Below are positions 1 to 7,421 of a stretch of 46,031 bases of DNA, in pieces. Below the pieces are notes generated by a model. That model saw nothing but the letters and a program-made list of their open reading frames with translations, searched no databases and was not told the origin of the DNA. Where the stretch lies: positions 1-46,031 of IMG/VR virus record IMGVR_UViG_3300036820_000643. The stretch is one strand, 5' to 3'. The stretch comes from a virus. How positions within the stretch are numbered: position 1 is the first letter of the stretch; every line of letters starts with the position of its first letter. The position numbers and the translations under genes are program-made.

Positions 1-297
1 TCAATTTGATTTCCTTGATCCGCACAAAGTCGAGCATTGTGCCCTCCTTTCTATCGTGAAGTTTTGATTGATCGCATCCTCTGTAAGACAGTAGGGAGTC
101 GGCGGGATTGCGTCCGGCCACGCGCTCTGGGCTTCTGCGATCGAGCGATAGCAGTTGTCCACGACGCAAGCCCCACGCTCGGCGATGACTATTACGGCGA
201 ACAGGTGGTCTACCGATTCGCCGTCAGCTTCCAGGTAGATCGTCGTATCGTCGCCGGCAACCTTTCCGATCTCGACGATGTAGGGCTTGGTTGTCAT
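1..297 (-). CDS. Hypothetical protein, 98 aa
   Basis: I do not recognise this protein. It is mixed in character with no membrane segment; four scattered cysteines lie in the second half. The start is supported by a GGAGGA Shine-Dalgarno element about five bases before the ATG. It is the last gene of a short leftward unit with the gene at 339-566 and has its own ribosome site. The stop codon coincides with the first base of the window, so what follows is unseen. Confidence 0.7.
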   Translation of the reverse strand: MTTKPYIVEIGKVAGDDTTIYLEADGESVDHLFAVIVIAERGACVVDNCYRSIAEAQSAWPDAIPPTPYCLTEDAINQNFTIERRAQCSTLCGSRKSN

Positions 298-338
298 GTG
301 TCCTCCAATAGGGAAGGGGATGGCGAACCATCCCCTCG

Positions 339-566
339 TTAGGTTTCCGGTTGGAACTCGGCGTCGTCCTCTTTATTTTCAAAAAGAACGAGCTTTGTGT
401 GCGCGGCTAAGATCAAGGGCAATCCAATGTTGATCTCGATTCCCACACTTTCCGTGCCTGAGTCGCTGCCGTTCTTCCAGGCGGCGCCTACGCGAAAGAA
501 AGTTTTCTTGCCTTTGCCGTTGTCTTCGACAAACACGACTCTGTAATCCGGTTTTCTACCAGCCAT
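339..566 (-). CDS. Hypothetical small basic-N-terminal protein, 75 aa
   Basis: A 75-residue protein opening MAGRKPDYRVV and ending in an acidic tail. The layout resembles small single-domain hypothetical proteins common on phages and plasmids; function unknown. GGAGG lies just before the ATG. It heads the leftward unit, whose promoter should be in the 567-691 gap shared with the rightward genes. Confidence 0.7.
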   Translation of the reverse strand: MAGRKPDYRVVFVEDNGKGKKTFFRVGAAWKNGSDSGTESVGIEINIGLPLILAAHTKLVLFENKEDDAEFQPET

Positions 567-691
567 ATTTCCTCCAGTTGTGAATGAGCTGAGTTACCAC
601 CTAACTCTAGGAAACTGACAGGGAATGTATAGGGGAGGGGTGGGGATAAGTGGCGGCTTGTTTTCGCGTCCAGATGTGCTTTGCTTAGGGA
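567..691. promoter_or_regulatory. Divergent control region with operator-like palindrome
   Basis: This gap separates the leftward genes (1-566) from the rightward early operon. A perfect inverted repeat, GAGTTA-N5-TAACTC, lies at 591-607, a suitable shape for a dimeric repressor. A TAGAGT box on the minus strand overlaps it and could be the leftward -10. A TATAGG box near 626 could serve the rightward direction. These are sequence matches only. Confidence 0.45.
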
Positions 692-838
692 ATGAACACG
701 GAAGTGAAAGAGTATCTTCGATTGAACGGAAAGAAGGGTGGTCTGAAAACGGCCAAGCGTGGTAAGGCTTACTATTCCAGGATTGGAAAGAAGGGCATGA
801 AGAAACGTTGGGGCGAGCATCGGCAATTGCCTAAATAG
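692..838 (+). CDS. Small KGG-motif basic protein, 48 aa
   Basis: A very basic 48-residue protein with two Gly-Lys-Lys-Gly units, GKKGGLKTAKRGK followed by SRIGKKGMKKRW. This recalls the KGG repeat of general-stress-type small proteins and many short phage proteins. A nucleic-acid-binding role is plausible from charge alone. AGGGA directly touches the ATG, so the ribosome site is poorly spaced. It is the first rightward gene. Confidence 0.55.
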   Translation: MNTEVKEYLRLNGKKGGLKTAKRGKAYYSRIGKKGMKKRWGEHRQLPK

Positions 839-907
839 CTTATTTATGGCGTAATCCATTATCCCCAGTTTTGGTAACAGGGTGCTTGCTATTACCTGCC
901 AGCTTGC

Positions 908-913
908 TATGGT
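908..913 (+). promoter_or_regulatory. -10 box TATGGT, leaderless promoter for the HNH gene
   Basis: TATGGT sits exactly six bases before the GTG at 920. TTGCTA, 16 bases upstream, could be the -35. Transcription would begin at or next to the start codon, giving a leaderless mRNA. No Shine-Dalgarno element is present. Confidence 0.5.
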
Positions 914-919
914 TAGGTT

Positions 920-1363
920 GTGGCAACGCCCGAGCAAGTCAGGGAATATAACAGGTTATACGCGCGACGCTATAGATCTATCGCCGAGAATCGACTAAAG
1001 ATCAATGCGAATATGAGGCGGCTCAAGAGGAAATGGAGAGCCACACCCGAGGGGAAGCAAAAGCTTGTTGCTATTTCTAAGAAAGCCACAACGAAGAAGC
1101 GGGACTTGATAATTAGTCACTATGGTGGAGAGTGCGCTTGCTGTGGTGAAGGGGAAAAGAGGTTCTTGGCAATCGACCATAAGAATGGCGGTGGTGCTAA
1201 GGAGCGCGCGAAAGTTGGATGGGGTACTAAGTTCTACATATGGGTAATCAAGAACGGCTACCCACCACATCTTCAGCTTCTCTGCCACAACTGTAATATG
1301 GCTAAAGCGTTTTATAAAGTTTGCCCACATACGGAAATAAAGGTCGAAGCCAACCAGCAATAA
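920..1363 (+). CDS. HNH endonuclease family protein
   Basis: A 147-residue protein. The N-terminal 65 residues are highly basic and helical. A zinc-finger HNH core follows: CACCG (C72, C75), the catalytic-type pair IDH (H87), then LCHNCN (C122, C125). This is the short phage HNH type, found as free-standing homing nucleases or packaging helpers. Being far from the terminase genes, it looks more like a mobile early gene. The GTG start fits a leaderless transcript. A homologous protein with the same architecture lies at 42842-43294. Confidence 0.8.
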   Translation: MATPEQVREYNRLYARRYRSIAENRLKINANMRRLKRKWRATPEGKQKLVAISKKATTKKRDLIISHYGGECACCGEGEKRFLAIDHKNGGGAKERAKVGWGTKFYIWVIKNGYPPHLQLLCHNCNMAKAFYKVCPHTEIKVEANQQ

Positions 1364-1367
1364 ATCC

Positions 1368-1544
1368 ATGAAAAACATTCAGACAGAGCTGATCGGTGGC
1401 GAGATCTCCCACGACTGGAGCTATCTCAAGCCCATCAAGTACGTTCCGCTGTGGCGCAGGACGCTTGAGATGATAGCGTTCGCTGTCATTCTTAGTGCGT
1501 TTATCTACGGTCTCTTGTGGCTCGCGTCAATCGGCGCATTGTAA
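1368..1544 (+). CDS. Small membrane protein, 58 aa
   Basis: A hydrophilic stretch of about 34 residues precedes one clear transmembrane segment (MIAFAVILSAFIYGLLWLA) and a very short tail. The ATG is four bases after the HNH stop, with an A-rich leader and no Shine-Dalgarno site. Function unknown. Confidence 0.6.
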   Translation: MKNIQTELIGGEISHDWSYLKPIKYVPLWRRTLEMIAFAVILSAFIYGLLWLASIGAL

Positions 1545-1553
1545 AAGACTCTC

Positions 1554-1601
1554 ATTTGAGGGGGCGGAAGTTAAGACGAGAGCCTTTCTTCCCCCTCAAA
1601 T
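1554..1601. other. Long stable intergenic hairpin
   Basis: ATTTGAGGGGG (1554-1564) pairs perfectly with CCCCCTCAAAT (1591-1601), an 11-bp stem. A further AAG/CTT pairing lies inside a three-base bulge, around a loop of about 17 bases. No U-run follows on the plus strand, only A-rich sequence leading to the next gene. It may be an attenuator, an RNA-processing site or a weak terminator. Confidence 0.6.
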
Positions 1602-1631
1602 CTCGGAAAAATAAATTAAGCAATCAAACCC

Positions 1632-1802
1632 ATGATTCAAGAACTCATCGCAGGACAGTGTGAGAATTGCGGAACAGACTATCGGTTCGAGACAGTGCTG
1701 GATTATCCGGTCTTTTGCCCTACCTGCAAATTAGAAACGCAGAACTGGGATACAGTCGGGTATTCCCAGATGGCCCCGTTCATGATCGAAATCATCAAAT
1801 AG
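1632..1802 (+). CDS. Small zinc-ribbon protein, 56 aa
   Basis: Two Cys pairs, CENCG and CPTC, 20 residues apart form a classic zinc ribbon; the rest is short and mixed. The leader (caatcaaaccc before ATG) lacks a Shine-Dalgarno site, like most of this operon. It is probably a nucleic-acid- or protein-binding adaptor. Confidence 0.6.
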   Translation: MIQELIAGQCENCGTDYRFETVLDYPVFCPTCKLETQNWDTVGYSQMAPFMIEIIK

Positions 1803-1809
1803 AAAAACC

Positions 1810-2019
1810 ATGGCAAAAGAAATAATCGAGTCAGTTTTAAGCGGCCAGGACGATCTCATTTGGTGCCCGCAAGGAGCGCACGTCGTCATGCAGGATGACT
1901 TCGATCCTCGCGCCGGCATGTGCGGAGCGTGCATCAACGAAGCGATGGCAGAAGCGCCGGAATACTTTTCAAGCCGAGGGCTGGTCGCCTCGGCGGAAGA
2001 AAAACACTCACATGACTAA
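1810..2019 (+). CDS. Hypothetical protein with Cys motif, 69 aa
   Basis: A 69-residue acidic protein with one upstream cysteine and a CGAC pair that might bind metal. Family not recognised. It starts seven bases after the previous stop and its end overlaps the YopX start by eight bases, so the two are probably translationally coupled. Confidence 0.6.
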   Translation: MAKEIIESVLSGQDDLIWCPQGAHVVMQDDFDPRAGMCGACINEAMAEAPEYFSSRGLVASAEEKHSHD

Positions 2020-2374
2020 TCGCGAGATCAAGTTCAGGGCGTGGGTTCCTTCGGAGAAACAGATGCGACGCTTGGGGGAGTGGACGTTTGAGTTCGTCGG
2101 CACGGAGGGCGCATTGCAGATGATGAACGATGACGATTCGAGCGTTCATCCAATTCCGCCCGGAACCGTTCTCATGCAGTTCACCGGCCTCAAGGACAAG
2201 AACGGGAAAGACATTTATGAGGGCGATATTGTGAGAATGAGCGGCGGCACAATCACGGAAGCATCCTTCGATGAGTGGGCGGCCAAGTTCTCATTAGGTG
2301 GTGGTACCGGAATCGTACCCGAAAAAGATGAGGTCATCGGCAACATCTACGAAAACCCTGAACTACTGAAATGA
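2012..2374 (+). CDS. YopX family protein
   Basis: The protein (120 aa) shows YopX-family hallmarks: an opening REIKFRAWVP, then LMQFTGLKDKNGKDIYEGDIV, and a closing GNIYENPELL. YopX proteins are widespread in phages of many hosts and have no established biochemical role. I chose the internal ATG because it opens with the conserved MTNREIKFRAW; the longer upstream reading is a shadow of the previous gene. It is coupled on both sides by short overlaps. Confidence 0.9.
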   Translation: MTNREIKFRAWVPSEKQMRRLGEWTFEFVGTEGALQMMNDDDSSVHPIPPGTVLMQFTGLKDKNGKDIYEGDIVRMSGGTITEASFDEWAAKFSLGGGTGIVPEKDEVIGNIYENPELLK

Positions 2375-2550
2375 ACTACGACCCCGAATACCTCAAGGAC
2401 GACTGGCAGAAAGACCGCGCCGTCCAGGAACTCGGAGCCGAACAGATGCTCCGCCCCGCTCCCAAACATCCCCTCTACTTCAAGGACGACACAAAAGAAG
2501 AGTTCCTCCGCGAGATCGAAGCGGAAAACGTAAAAGCATCACAACAATGA
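2371..2550 (+). CDS. Hypothetical charged protein, 59 aa
   Basis: A 59-residue, strongly charged protein rich in Asp, Glu and Lys, with no recognised domain. It overlaps the YopX stop as ATGA and its own stop overlaps the next start the same way. This chain of overlaps supports it as a real operon member. Confidence 0.6.
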   Translation: MNYDPEYLKDDWQKDRAVQELGAEQMLRPAPKHPLYFKDDTKEEFLREIEAENVKASQQ

Positions 2551-2777
2551 AACTCATCATCACGCGTTCGTTCAGCAAGACAAAGCAGGTAGCATCCTTC
2601 GAGCCGATCAATGCGTTCTGTTCCGTCCAGGCGGAGATAGAAGGCGCGACGCTTAACGACGAAGTCATCCGATCCTATTCAGAGCATCTTGACGTGTTGG
2701 TCCGGCAGGAGGTCGAACGGACCATAGAGAAAGAGATGGCCAAGGTCGAGGCCATCAAGAAAAGAAACGAATTTTAA
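2547..2777 (+). CDS. Hypothetical protein with C-terminal helix, 76 aa
   Basis: A beta-like N-terminus (KLIITRSFSKTKQ) is followed by a long charged helix ending EKEMAKVEAIKKRNEF. Not recognised. It is coupled by ATGA to the preceding gene and lies six bases before the ssDNA-binding-like gene, so an accessory replication or recombination role is possible by position only. Confidence 0.6.
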   Translation: MKLIITRSFSKTKQVASFEPINAFCSVQAEIEGATLNDEVIRSYSEHLDVLVRQEVERTIEKEMAKVEAIKKRNEF

Positions 2778-2783
2778 CCAACT

Positions 2784-3224
2784 ATGAAATATCCAAAACA
2801 GCAATCAGTGGCAGGAGCTTGGGTCAAGGGTGCGGAGATTCAGTCAGGTTCGCGGTGCAAGCTTATGAGCGAAACAACGCACATGGCTTCACAGTTCAAA
2901 GACGAAAAGACGGGCGAGACGAAGTTCCAGGATGTCGCAAAGGTTTTATTTAGCGGCGATACCGAAACAAAAAACATCTCACTCAACCGCGCCACCATCA
3001 ATGGCCTCGTGGATGCGTTCGGCGAGGAGTCAGCGGATTGGCAGGGGAAGGTCCTCTCGTGCGAGACGGAGAAGATGCGCGTGGGCGGCCGTGCGGTGAC
3101 GGCGGTATATCTTGTGCCTGAAGGGTACGAGCGCGTGGACGACGAGAACGGCTACACCGTGATCGTGAAGAAGGGAACAATCGTCGGCGCACCGCCCGAT
3201 GATGCGCCGAGCATCGACTTCTAG
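2784..3224 (+). CDS. Probable phage ssDNA-binding-like protein
   Basis: A 146-residue protein with the pattern I associate with a small phage nucleic-acid-binding family: a basic start, SRCKLMSE, SQFKDEKTG, then NRATINGLVDAFGEESADWQGK, and VTAVYLVPEGYE. The C-terminus is mildly acidic (DDAPSIDF), as in many SSB-like proteins that use an acidic tail to recruit partners. No diagnostic catalytic residues are visible. The assignment rests on remembered similarity and its place beside the winged-helix and ATPase genes. Confidence 0.5.
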   Translation: MKYPKQQSVAGAWVKGAEIQSGSRCKLMSETTHMASQFKDEKTGETKFQDVAKVLFSGDTETKNISLNRATINGLVDAFGEESADWQGKVLSCETEKMRVGGRAVTAVYLVPEGYERVDDENGYTVIVKKGTIVGAPPDDAPSIDF

Positions 3225-3302
3225 TAAGCAAGGGTCTCGCAAGGAATAAAGGGGGAATACTTGCGTGGGTGCAGTACCTATGGACGGCCCTCCCCGGAGC
3301 TA

Positions 3303-3503
3303 TCAGTGTTCATAGCGCTTACGTCTCAGATGGTGTGCCAAAATCGGACTCTCTCCCTCATTGAAGTCATCATCCTCGTCGCTCGGCCCACGACTTCCTT
3401 TTTCAACGGGATCCGACTCGCGCAGGACTTCCCCCAGCGCCTTTCCGAAATCATCTTCATGTAATTCGCCGTCTTGCAGTGGAACACGAGATCGTTGGCT
3501 CAT
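3303..3503 (-). CDS. Hypothetical acidic protein, leftward, 66 aa
   Basis: A 66-residue acidic protein with a DEDDDFNEGE stretch and a basic C-terminus. I chose the second ATG because GGAGG lies at proper spacing before it; an ATG four codons upstream contains that element. It runs against the surrounding operon and has the strong Shine-Dalgarno typical of the leftward genes here. Function unknown. Confidence 0.5.
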   Translation of the reverse strand: MSQRSRVPLQDGELHEDDFGKALGEVLRESDPVEKGSRGPSDEDDDFNEGESPILAHHLRRKRYEH

Positions 3504-3582
3504 GGCATCCTCCATTGCCGATAGATGCCGTGAACGAGAAATCGGTTACTTCGAAAGGGGTGCAAATCAAAAACGAAACAAA

Positions 3583-3912
3583 ATGAACGACATCCAGATC
3601 ACTTCTCTAGAGGCATACGCCAGGAAGGTGCATCCGAACCTGGGCGCGCGCCAGGCGCTCGTGCTTCAGTATCTCCGTACGGCTGGTCCGCACACGAACG
3701 CCGAGATTGGCCGGGAGCTGAATAAGCCGATCAACGAAATTACGCCGCGCGTTCATGAACTGCGAAAGCTGGGTCTCGTGGTGGAAGCGGGAAAACGGAT
3801 ATGCGGAGTGACAGGAAATCGTGCGCATAGCTGGAGCGCCAAGTATCCAGTGTTGCCGCCTGCGAGAGAGCCGAAGCCGGAAGATAAACAAGCTCTCTTC
3901 TCAATTCAATGA
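3583..3912 (+). CDS. Winged-helix DNA-binding protein
   Basis: A 109-residue protein. Residues about 20-70 form a winged helix: VLQYLRTAGPHTNAEIGREL is a helix-turn-helix, followed by INEITPRVHELRKLGLVV, the recognition helix and wing, as in MarR-type and replication-initiation domains. The start is the ATG after an A-rich leader (aaacgaaacaaa). Its stop overlaps the ATPase start as ATGA, so the two are coupled and may act together on phage DNA. It could alternatively be a transcription regulator. Confidence 0.7.
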   Translation: MNDIQITSLEAYARKVHPNLGARQALVLQYLRTAGPHTNAEIGRELNKPINEITPRVHELRKLGLVVEAGKRICGVTGNRAHSWSAKYPVLPPAREPKPEDKQALFSIQ

Positions 3913-5585
3913 ATCACTCAATAAAACTTAATAACCATATTGGGGTCAATCTTCCGAAGCTCATCGAGAGCAGGCTTGTCATCCAGGCAAATTCCGGTGG
4001 TGGAAAATCGTGGGCGACACGCCGGCTCATCGAAGAATCATTCGGACACGTGCAGATCATCGTGATCGATCCCGAAGGCGAGTTCAATAATATGCGCGGT
4101 AAATACGATTTCGTCTATGCCGGCAAAGGCGGTGACGCTCCCGCTGAGTCTCGTTCCGCGCCGCTTCTCGCCACGCGCCTTCTTGAACTAAAGGCATCGG
4201 CGATCATCGATCTTTACGAGCTCCCACCGCAGGAGCGCAAACATTTCGTACGGCTTTTCTTCGATTCGCTAGTAAATGCGCCTAAGGATCTCTGGCCGAT
4301 CAACTACGGCGGGTGTCTCATCTTCCTGGACGAAGCCGACCTATTCGCGCCGGAGAAACGTGAAAGCGAAGCACTCTCCGCAGTGATCGACATGGCTGGC
4401 CGAGGTCGCAAGCGCGGGTACTGTCTTATTCCCGCCACGCGTCGTCCGGCGCAGCTCAACAAGGACGTAGCGGCCGAGTGCAACAACAAACTCATTGGGC
4501 GTGCATCTCTCGACATCGACCGCAAGCGATCAGCTGAGGAGCTTGGCTTTACCACGAAGGATCAGGTTCTTTCCTTGCGAAATCTAGAGCCAGGCGAGTT
4601 CTACACGTTCGGCCCCGCAATTTCTCGCGAGGTCATCAAGACCGTGATTGGCGACGTTCAGGTAAAGCCGCCAAAGCCTGGGATGGGCGCGAAGGCAACG
4701 CCGCCACCGACTGCCAAAGTGCGCGCCATTTTGAGTAAACTTGCCGACCTTCCCGCCGAAGCGATTGCGGAAGCGCGGACTGTTTCGGAATTGAAAGCCG
4801 AAATCGTGACACTCAAACGGATGCAGCGGGTGCCAGTCGCTCCGAGCAAGGAAGTCATCGAAAAAGCGGTCAACGACGCGCTCAAAGTACAGGCGCTTCG
4901 TTTCACGAAACGTGAGGACGACATCCTTCGAAGTCAGGGAAAGCTCGCATCCCTTGTCTCTGAGTTCGTTGGCAGTGCAAAAGACCTCCTTGATGTTCCG
5001 ACAGTCTCGATCCGATCACCGCAGTTTACGATCACGCCCGCAAATGTTGAACGTGTTGTCGCTAGAACGACGACGGCGATTCACGATGCCCAATCCATCG
5101 ACAGTGAACCGCTCTCCGGCCCGGAGCAACGGATCGTGAATGCGATCGCATGGCTGGAGAGTTTGGGCATCGAGAAGCCCGAACAGACGGCAGTCGCGTT
5201 CCTCGCCGGTTATACCTACGGCGGTGGCGGGTTTAACAATCCCCGCGGTGCGCTTCGGACCAAGGGGATGCTCGAATATCACGGAAGCGGTATTGCTCTC
5301 ACCGAATCCGGACGTTCCATTGCTAACATTCCCGATACCCCGCTGACCACCGAGGAACTTCATTCAAAGGTTCTTTCGGTATTGCCGGGACCTGAACAGA
5401 AGTTGCTCAATGTACTTCTTGAGATCTATCCGGGTGAAATCTCTAAGGATGAGCTCGCCGAGCGTTCAGGATATACAGCAGGATCGGGCGGCTTTAACAA
5501 TCCTTGTGGGCGATTGCGCACATTGGGGCTTGTCGAATATCCGGGTCCAGGTAAAGTGAAAGCAAAATCGCTCCTGTTCCTATGA
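3909..5585 (+). CDS. HerA/FtsK-like ATPase with tandem C-terminal winged helices
   Basis: A 558-residue protein. Walker A is QANSGGGKSW (residues 26-35) and Walker B is CLIFLDEAD (136-144). ATRRPAQLNKDV (176-187) resembles the arginine-finger/sensor region of the HerA-FtsK DNA translocase superfamily. A long linker follows. The C-terminus contains two related winged-helix units, about 404-470 and 494-558, each with a GYT..G.GGFNNP.G.LRT.G..EY signature. It is probably a DNA-translocating or DNA-remodelling motor loaded by its own DNA-binding domains. No other replication motor is seen in the window. Confidence 0.75.
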   Translation: MNHSIKLNNHIGVNLPKLIESRLVIQANSGGGKSWATRRLIEESFGHVQIIVIDPEGEFNNMRGKYDFVYAGKGGDAPAESRSAPLLATRLLELKASAIIDLYELPPQERKHFVRLFFDSLVNAPKDLWPINYGGCLIFLDEADLFAPEKRESEALSAVIDMAGRGRKRGYCLIPATRRPAQLNKDVAAECNNKLIGRASLDIDRKRSAEELGFTTKDQVLSLRNLEPGEFYTFGPAISREVIKTVIGDVQVKPPKPGMGAKATPPPTAKVRAILSKLADLPAEAIAEARTVSELKAEIVTLKRMQRVPVAPSKEVIEKAVNDALKVQALRFTKREDDILRSQGKLASLVSEFVGSAKDLLDVPTVSIRSPQFTITPANVERVVARTTTAIHDAQSIDSEPLSGPEQRIVNAIAWLESLGIEKPEQTAVAFLAGYTYGGGGFNNPRGALRTKGMLEYHGSGIALTESGRSIANIPDTPLTTEELHSKVLSVLPGPEQKLLNVLLEIYPGEISKDELAERSGYTAGSGGFNNPCGRLRTLGLVEYPGPGKVKAKSLLFL

Positions 5586-5616
5586 CCACGCGCATCGACT
5601 TCACCTACAGCGGCTG

Positions 5617-6042
5617 TCATTTCTTGGTGAGTTCGAATGTTCCAGGAGTCGTCGATCCACTTATCATTGAGGAGACAGAGACCGATGCCGTACCGCTGAT
5701 TTTCGATCCATCGATCTTGCCGGTCAGATTAAGCGTTACTGAGCCGCCAGCAAGTTTCTGTTCGGCTACGATCGCCACAGAATCGCCTGCCATTATCCCA
5801 CTTGAAATGATAAAGGTCGAGTTTCCAACCCCGCTCCACGCACCGGTCGGTTGTACCCAACTGATATTTCCAGTTATTCCAGATGCGCTTTGCTGAAAAG
5901 CCGCCTCAAGTTGCGTGCTTCCTACGTCCGGGCAATTCATAGAACCGCTCCATAACCCAGTTACATCCTTTGCCCTGCAAGACGTCAGCGCGCCGCAAGC
6001 CAAAACCGCAAAAGCGATTATTGCCCATTTCCTTAAGAGCAT
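5617..6042 (-). CDS. Small lipoprotein, probable prophage cargo (moron)
   Basis: A 141-residue protein beginning MLLRKWAIIAFAVLACGALTSC: a basic N-region, a hydrophobic core and a LTSC lipobox, so it should be lipidated at Cys22 and membrane-anchored. The mature part is Gly/Ser/Thr-rich with VTGLWSGSM and ITGNISW, like small beta-barrel secreted proteins. AAGGAGGT lies eight bases before the ATG, one of the strongest ribosome sites here, and TACAAT upstream may be the -10. It lies antisense to the operon, typical of a lysogenic-conversion gene. Confidence 0.7.
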   Translation of the reverse strand: MLLRKWAIIAFAVLACGALTSCRAKDVTGLWSGSMNCPDVGSTQLEAAFQQSASGITGNISWVQPTGAWSGVGNSTFIISSGIMAGDSVAIVAEQKLAGGSVTLNLTGKIDGSKISGTASVSVSSMISGSTTPGTFELTKK

Positions 6043-6177
6043 CGTAGACCTCCTTACACGCGGGGAAGAAGTCCAATTGTAACCTGCTTTGCATCCTTCG
6101 CGCCCATGCTTGACTCCTCCCCGTGAAATTGTAGGATTCAAGAAATATATTCCTATCACTTCCTCCCTGTAAAACTC

Positions 6178-6360
6178 ATGCGCGGCCCCCACTACATCAG
6201 CCAGGAATGCAAACAGCGTCGCCACTCCGCCTGCGATGGCTATGTCCCGCGCAAAGAGTTCAACGATCACGATCACGAATGCGAGTGCCATCACCATCTC
6301 ACCATGGCCGAGCGCATGAGATTGAAGGCGCGAAAGGCAATTAACCCACGCTATAAATGA
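6178..6360 (+). CDS. Cys/His-rich small protein, 60 aa
   Basis: A 60-residue protein with four Cys and nine His, including HDHECECHHHL, suggesting metal binding. The C-terminus is basic. Its stop overlaps the NinG start as ATGA, so it is probably made with NinG and may share a recombination role. Confidence 0.55.
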   Translation: MRGPHYISQECKQRRHSACDGYVPRKEFNDHDHECECHHHLTMAERMRLKARKAINPRYK

Positions 6361-6794
6361 GGCGTGGCACGTGGAGAAAGCGGCCGCAGACCGAGCATCA
6401 GCGTGAGATCCACAAAACGGATGCGGCGGTATCAAAAATGGTCCGCGCGCGAGATTCTGAGTGCATCACTTGCGACCAACCCCACGAGCAGATGGATTGC
6501 GGCCACTTCCGCCGGCGGGAGCTGATGAGCACGCGGTTCCATCCGATGAATCTGAATGCCCAGGGAGTAAAGGAAAATCGTTTTGAAGGAGGGAGGACGT
6601 TCGAGTATGGTCAGGCGATCGACCGGAAGTATGGCGAAGGATGGGCAGCATTTCTGAACGAGCTATCGAAGGAGATCGAGCCGTGGAGCGTTACGGAACT
6701 TCAGCAATTGAGGGCGGCGGCGAAGATGGGTCAGAGGGTGTACGAGCTAGTGTATTTTGAGCTGCGGCCGCATCACTCTTTACTTTTGAGATAG
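6357..6794 (+). CDS. ninG: NinG-like recombination protein
   Basis: A 145-residue protein matching the lambda NinG (Rap) family: CITCDQPHEQMDCGHF (C36, C39, C48, H50), then STRFHPMNLNAQG and NRFEGGRTFEYGQAIDRKYGEG. NinG proteins are recombination endonucleases that act on branched DNA. Family members usually carry a second CxxC before NRF; here that position reads QGVKENRF, so both cysteines are lost. The last 104 bases overlap a convergent membrane-protein gene. Confidence 0.8.
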   Translation: MRRGTWRKRPQTEHQREIHKTDAAVSKMVRARDSECITCDQPHEQMDCGHFRRRELMSTRFHPMNLNAQGVKENRFEGGRTFEYGQAIDRKYGEGWAAFLNELSKEIEPWSVTELQQLRAAAKMGQRVYELVYFELRPHHSLLLR

Positions 6795-7362
6795 CTTCAT
6801 CCTCTTCTTTCGCTATGATCCTGAGAAGACGTCTGTCCACAACAAGACTCCGACTGCGAGCCCAAAGAATCAATTCCTCGATCTCTTCATCGCGCATGTC
6901 TTTCGGGATGCTTTCAACATAGGTACGAAATGATCTGACTTGCAGATAGCGCTTGATGGACTGCAAAACCACTTGGGTAAGTAAAACAGTGATGCCGATC
7001 GCCCCTATCAGTTCGAGCGAGGCCCCGATTAAAGAACCTATGTGCCGATGACTGTCGATCAGATGTGGCGGCACAAATTTAACAAATACATCCAAAGCTG
7101 GGTCAAGGAAACGTATTACCAAGAAAATAAAACCACAAAGATTCAACACTATTAGCGTTACCATCATCTGCCCCAAAAGCATTTCTGGCCGGAGCGCGAG
7201 GGCAGCTACTTCTCGGTATTCCGCGTAGATCTTAGCCCGCTTCTTTTGATGAGATCGTTTTCCCCACCGTTCAATCCATGCGCTCACATAGGGAGTAATC
7301 AACGTGCAGCCGATAGAAATCGGAATCGATAGCAAGACCGGTATCCAAACCCCTTTGCCCAC
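6691..7362 (-). CDS. Multi-pass membrane protein of unknown function
   Basis: A 223-residue protein with about three transmembrane segments: near the N-terminus (VWIPVLLSIPISIGCTLI), at MMVTLIVLNLCGFIFLVI, and at ASLELIGAIGITVLLTQVVL. The C-terminal half is soluble, with charged helices and a Pro/Ser-rich tail. GTG start with a GGGGAA purine stretch upstream. It runs leftward and overlaps the end of ninG by 104 bases, so its tail is antisense to it. Not recognised; its opposite strand suggests cargo. Confidence 0.6.
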   Translation of the reverse strand: MGKGVWIPVLLSIPISIGCTLITPYVSAWIERWGKRSHQKKRAKIYAEYREVAALALRPEMLLGQMMVTLIVLNLCGFIFLVIRFLDPALDVFVKFVPPHLIDSHRHIGSLIGASLELIGAIGITVLLTQVVLQSIKRYLQVRSFRTYVESIPKDMRDEEIEELILWARSRSLVVDRRLLRIIAKEEDEAISKVKSDAAAAQNTLARTPSDPSSPPPSIAEVP

Positions 7363-7374
7363 GTTTTCCCCAAA

Positions 7375-7402
7375 TTGACAGAAGTCATAGGTATCGTACT
7401 CT
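7375..7402 (+). promoter_or_regulatory. Sigma70-type promoter TTGACA-N16-TACTCT
   Basis: A perfect TTGACA -35 (7375-7380) and TACTCT -10 (7397-7402), 16 bases apart, stand 20 bases before the ATG at 7422. It probably restarts rightward transcription after the convergent gene. Confidence 0.55.
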
Positions 7403-7421
7403 TAAGGTATCCCCTAAATCA

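Noticed and set aside
920-1363. HNH gene as packaging endonuclease
   Set aside because: HNH packaging partners normally lie beside terminase genes; this one is about 8.9 kb away in the early region.
5582-5896. Rightward 104-aa reading frame starting with ATGA overlap
   Set aside because: It lies antisense to the convincing lipoprotein gene, has no recognisable domain and no ribosome site. It was noted only as a possible orphan start.
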